Positions 62,900 to 62,929 of a stretch of 62,929 nt of DNA are shown piece after piece. The DNA lies in the NCBI GenBank assembly GCA_938015445.1, contig CALLPE010000017.1:1-62929 (forward strand), written 5' to 3'. This stretch comes from an uncultured Pirellulales bacterium (GTDB lineage Bacteria; Planctomycetota; Planctomycetia; Pirellulales; Thermoguttaceae). Positions within the stretch are counted from its first letter, which is position 1, and every line of letters begins with the position of its first letter. The translations under genes and the position numbers were made by a program. A model generated the notes under the pieces. The model made no database searches. It was not told where the DNA came from and worked only from the letters and a program-made list of their open reading frames with translations.

Positions 62900-62929
62900 G
62901 CCCGCCGTTGATGCGACCGTAGAGATGCT

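Overview
The window is about 63 kb of a GC-rich bacterial chromosome that looks like a planctomycete, probably of the Pirellulales lineage. The evidence is a Cys-type sulfatase, Tat-exported Gfo/Idh/MocA and aldo-keto reductase-like proteins, a TIGR03009-type protein, a PQQ-type beta-propeller protein, LL-diaminopimelate aminotransferase, an ECF sigma factor with a very long anti-sigma partner, a folK-deoxynucleoside kinase fusion and a PDZ-containing Lgt. I see no rRNA, tRNA, transposase, phage gene or CRISPR array. Genes lie on both strands in short runs. Many starts are supported by GGAGG/AAGGAG sites, and many others have no visible ribosome binding site.

Layout: 0-9 kb, a membrane Ser/Thr kinase with an extracytoplasmic sensor, a secreted BON protein, and a giant secretin with a following lipoprotein. 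9-20 kb, a CobA-HemD fusion, a propeller protein, then a minus-strand run (jelly-roll protein, PQQ propeller, aroA, sulfatase), dapL and a Tat-exported reductase-like protein. 20-29 kb, groES-groEL with a strong terminator, Gfo/Idh, a HAD phosphatase, a B12/radical-SAM protein and a secreted PCMT. 29-41 kb, a glycine-zipper lipoprotein, two tatA genes, folK-dNK, panC, lgt, an ECF sigma/anti-sigma pair and a TIGR03009 protein. 41-45 kb, rpsB-tsf-pyrH-frr. 45-47.8 kb, parA-parB with a near-perfect parS. 47.8-56.3 kb, a surface locus: a FemAB-like acyltransferase, a small lipoprotein, a TadG-like pilus gene under a cyclic-di-GMP (GEMM-I) riboswitch, and a Wzz / secretion ATPase / BY-kinase-like trio resembling EPS loci. 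56.7-62.3 kb, trpF, ahcY, a DUF1015 gene, a gene remnant and a DUF3472 protein.

Two things stand out. First, many gaps and some gene ends carry short degenerate tandem repeats. Each has its own sequence, but periods are often constant: 21-22 bp at several loci, and also 14, 18, 19, 27 and 33 bp. They often abut or run into a gene end. Where they are translated the period is a multiple of three (21, 27 or 33 bp). This is the best candidate for an undescribed genome-wide process or regulatory layer. Second, the c-di-GMP riboswitch sits directly upstream of a pilus gene and beside an exopolysaccharide-control trio, which suggests c-di-GMP control of surface attachment.
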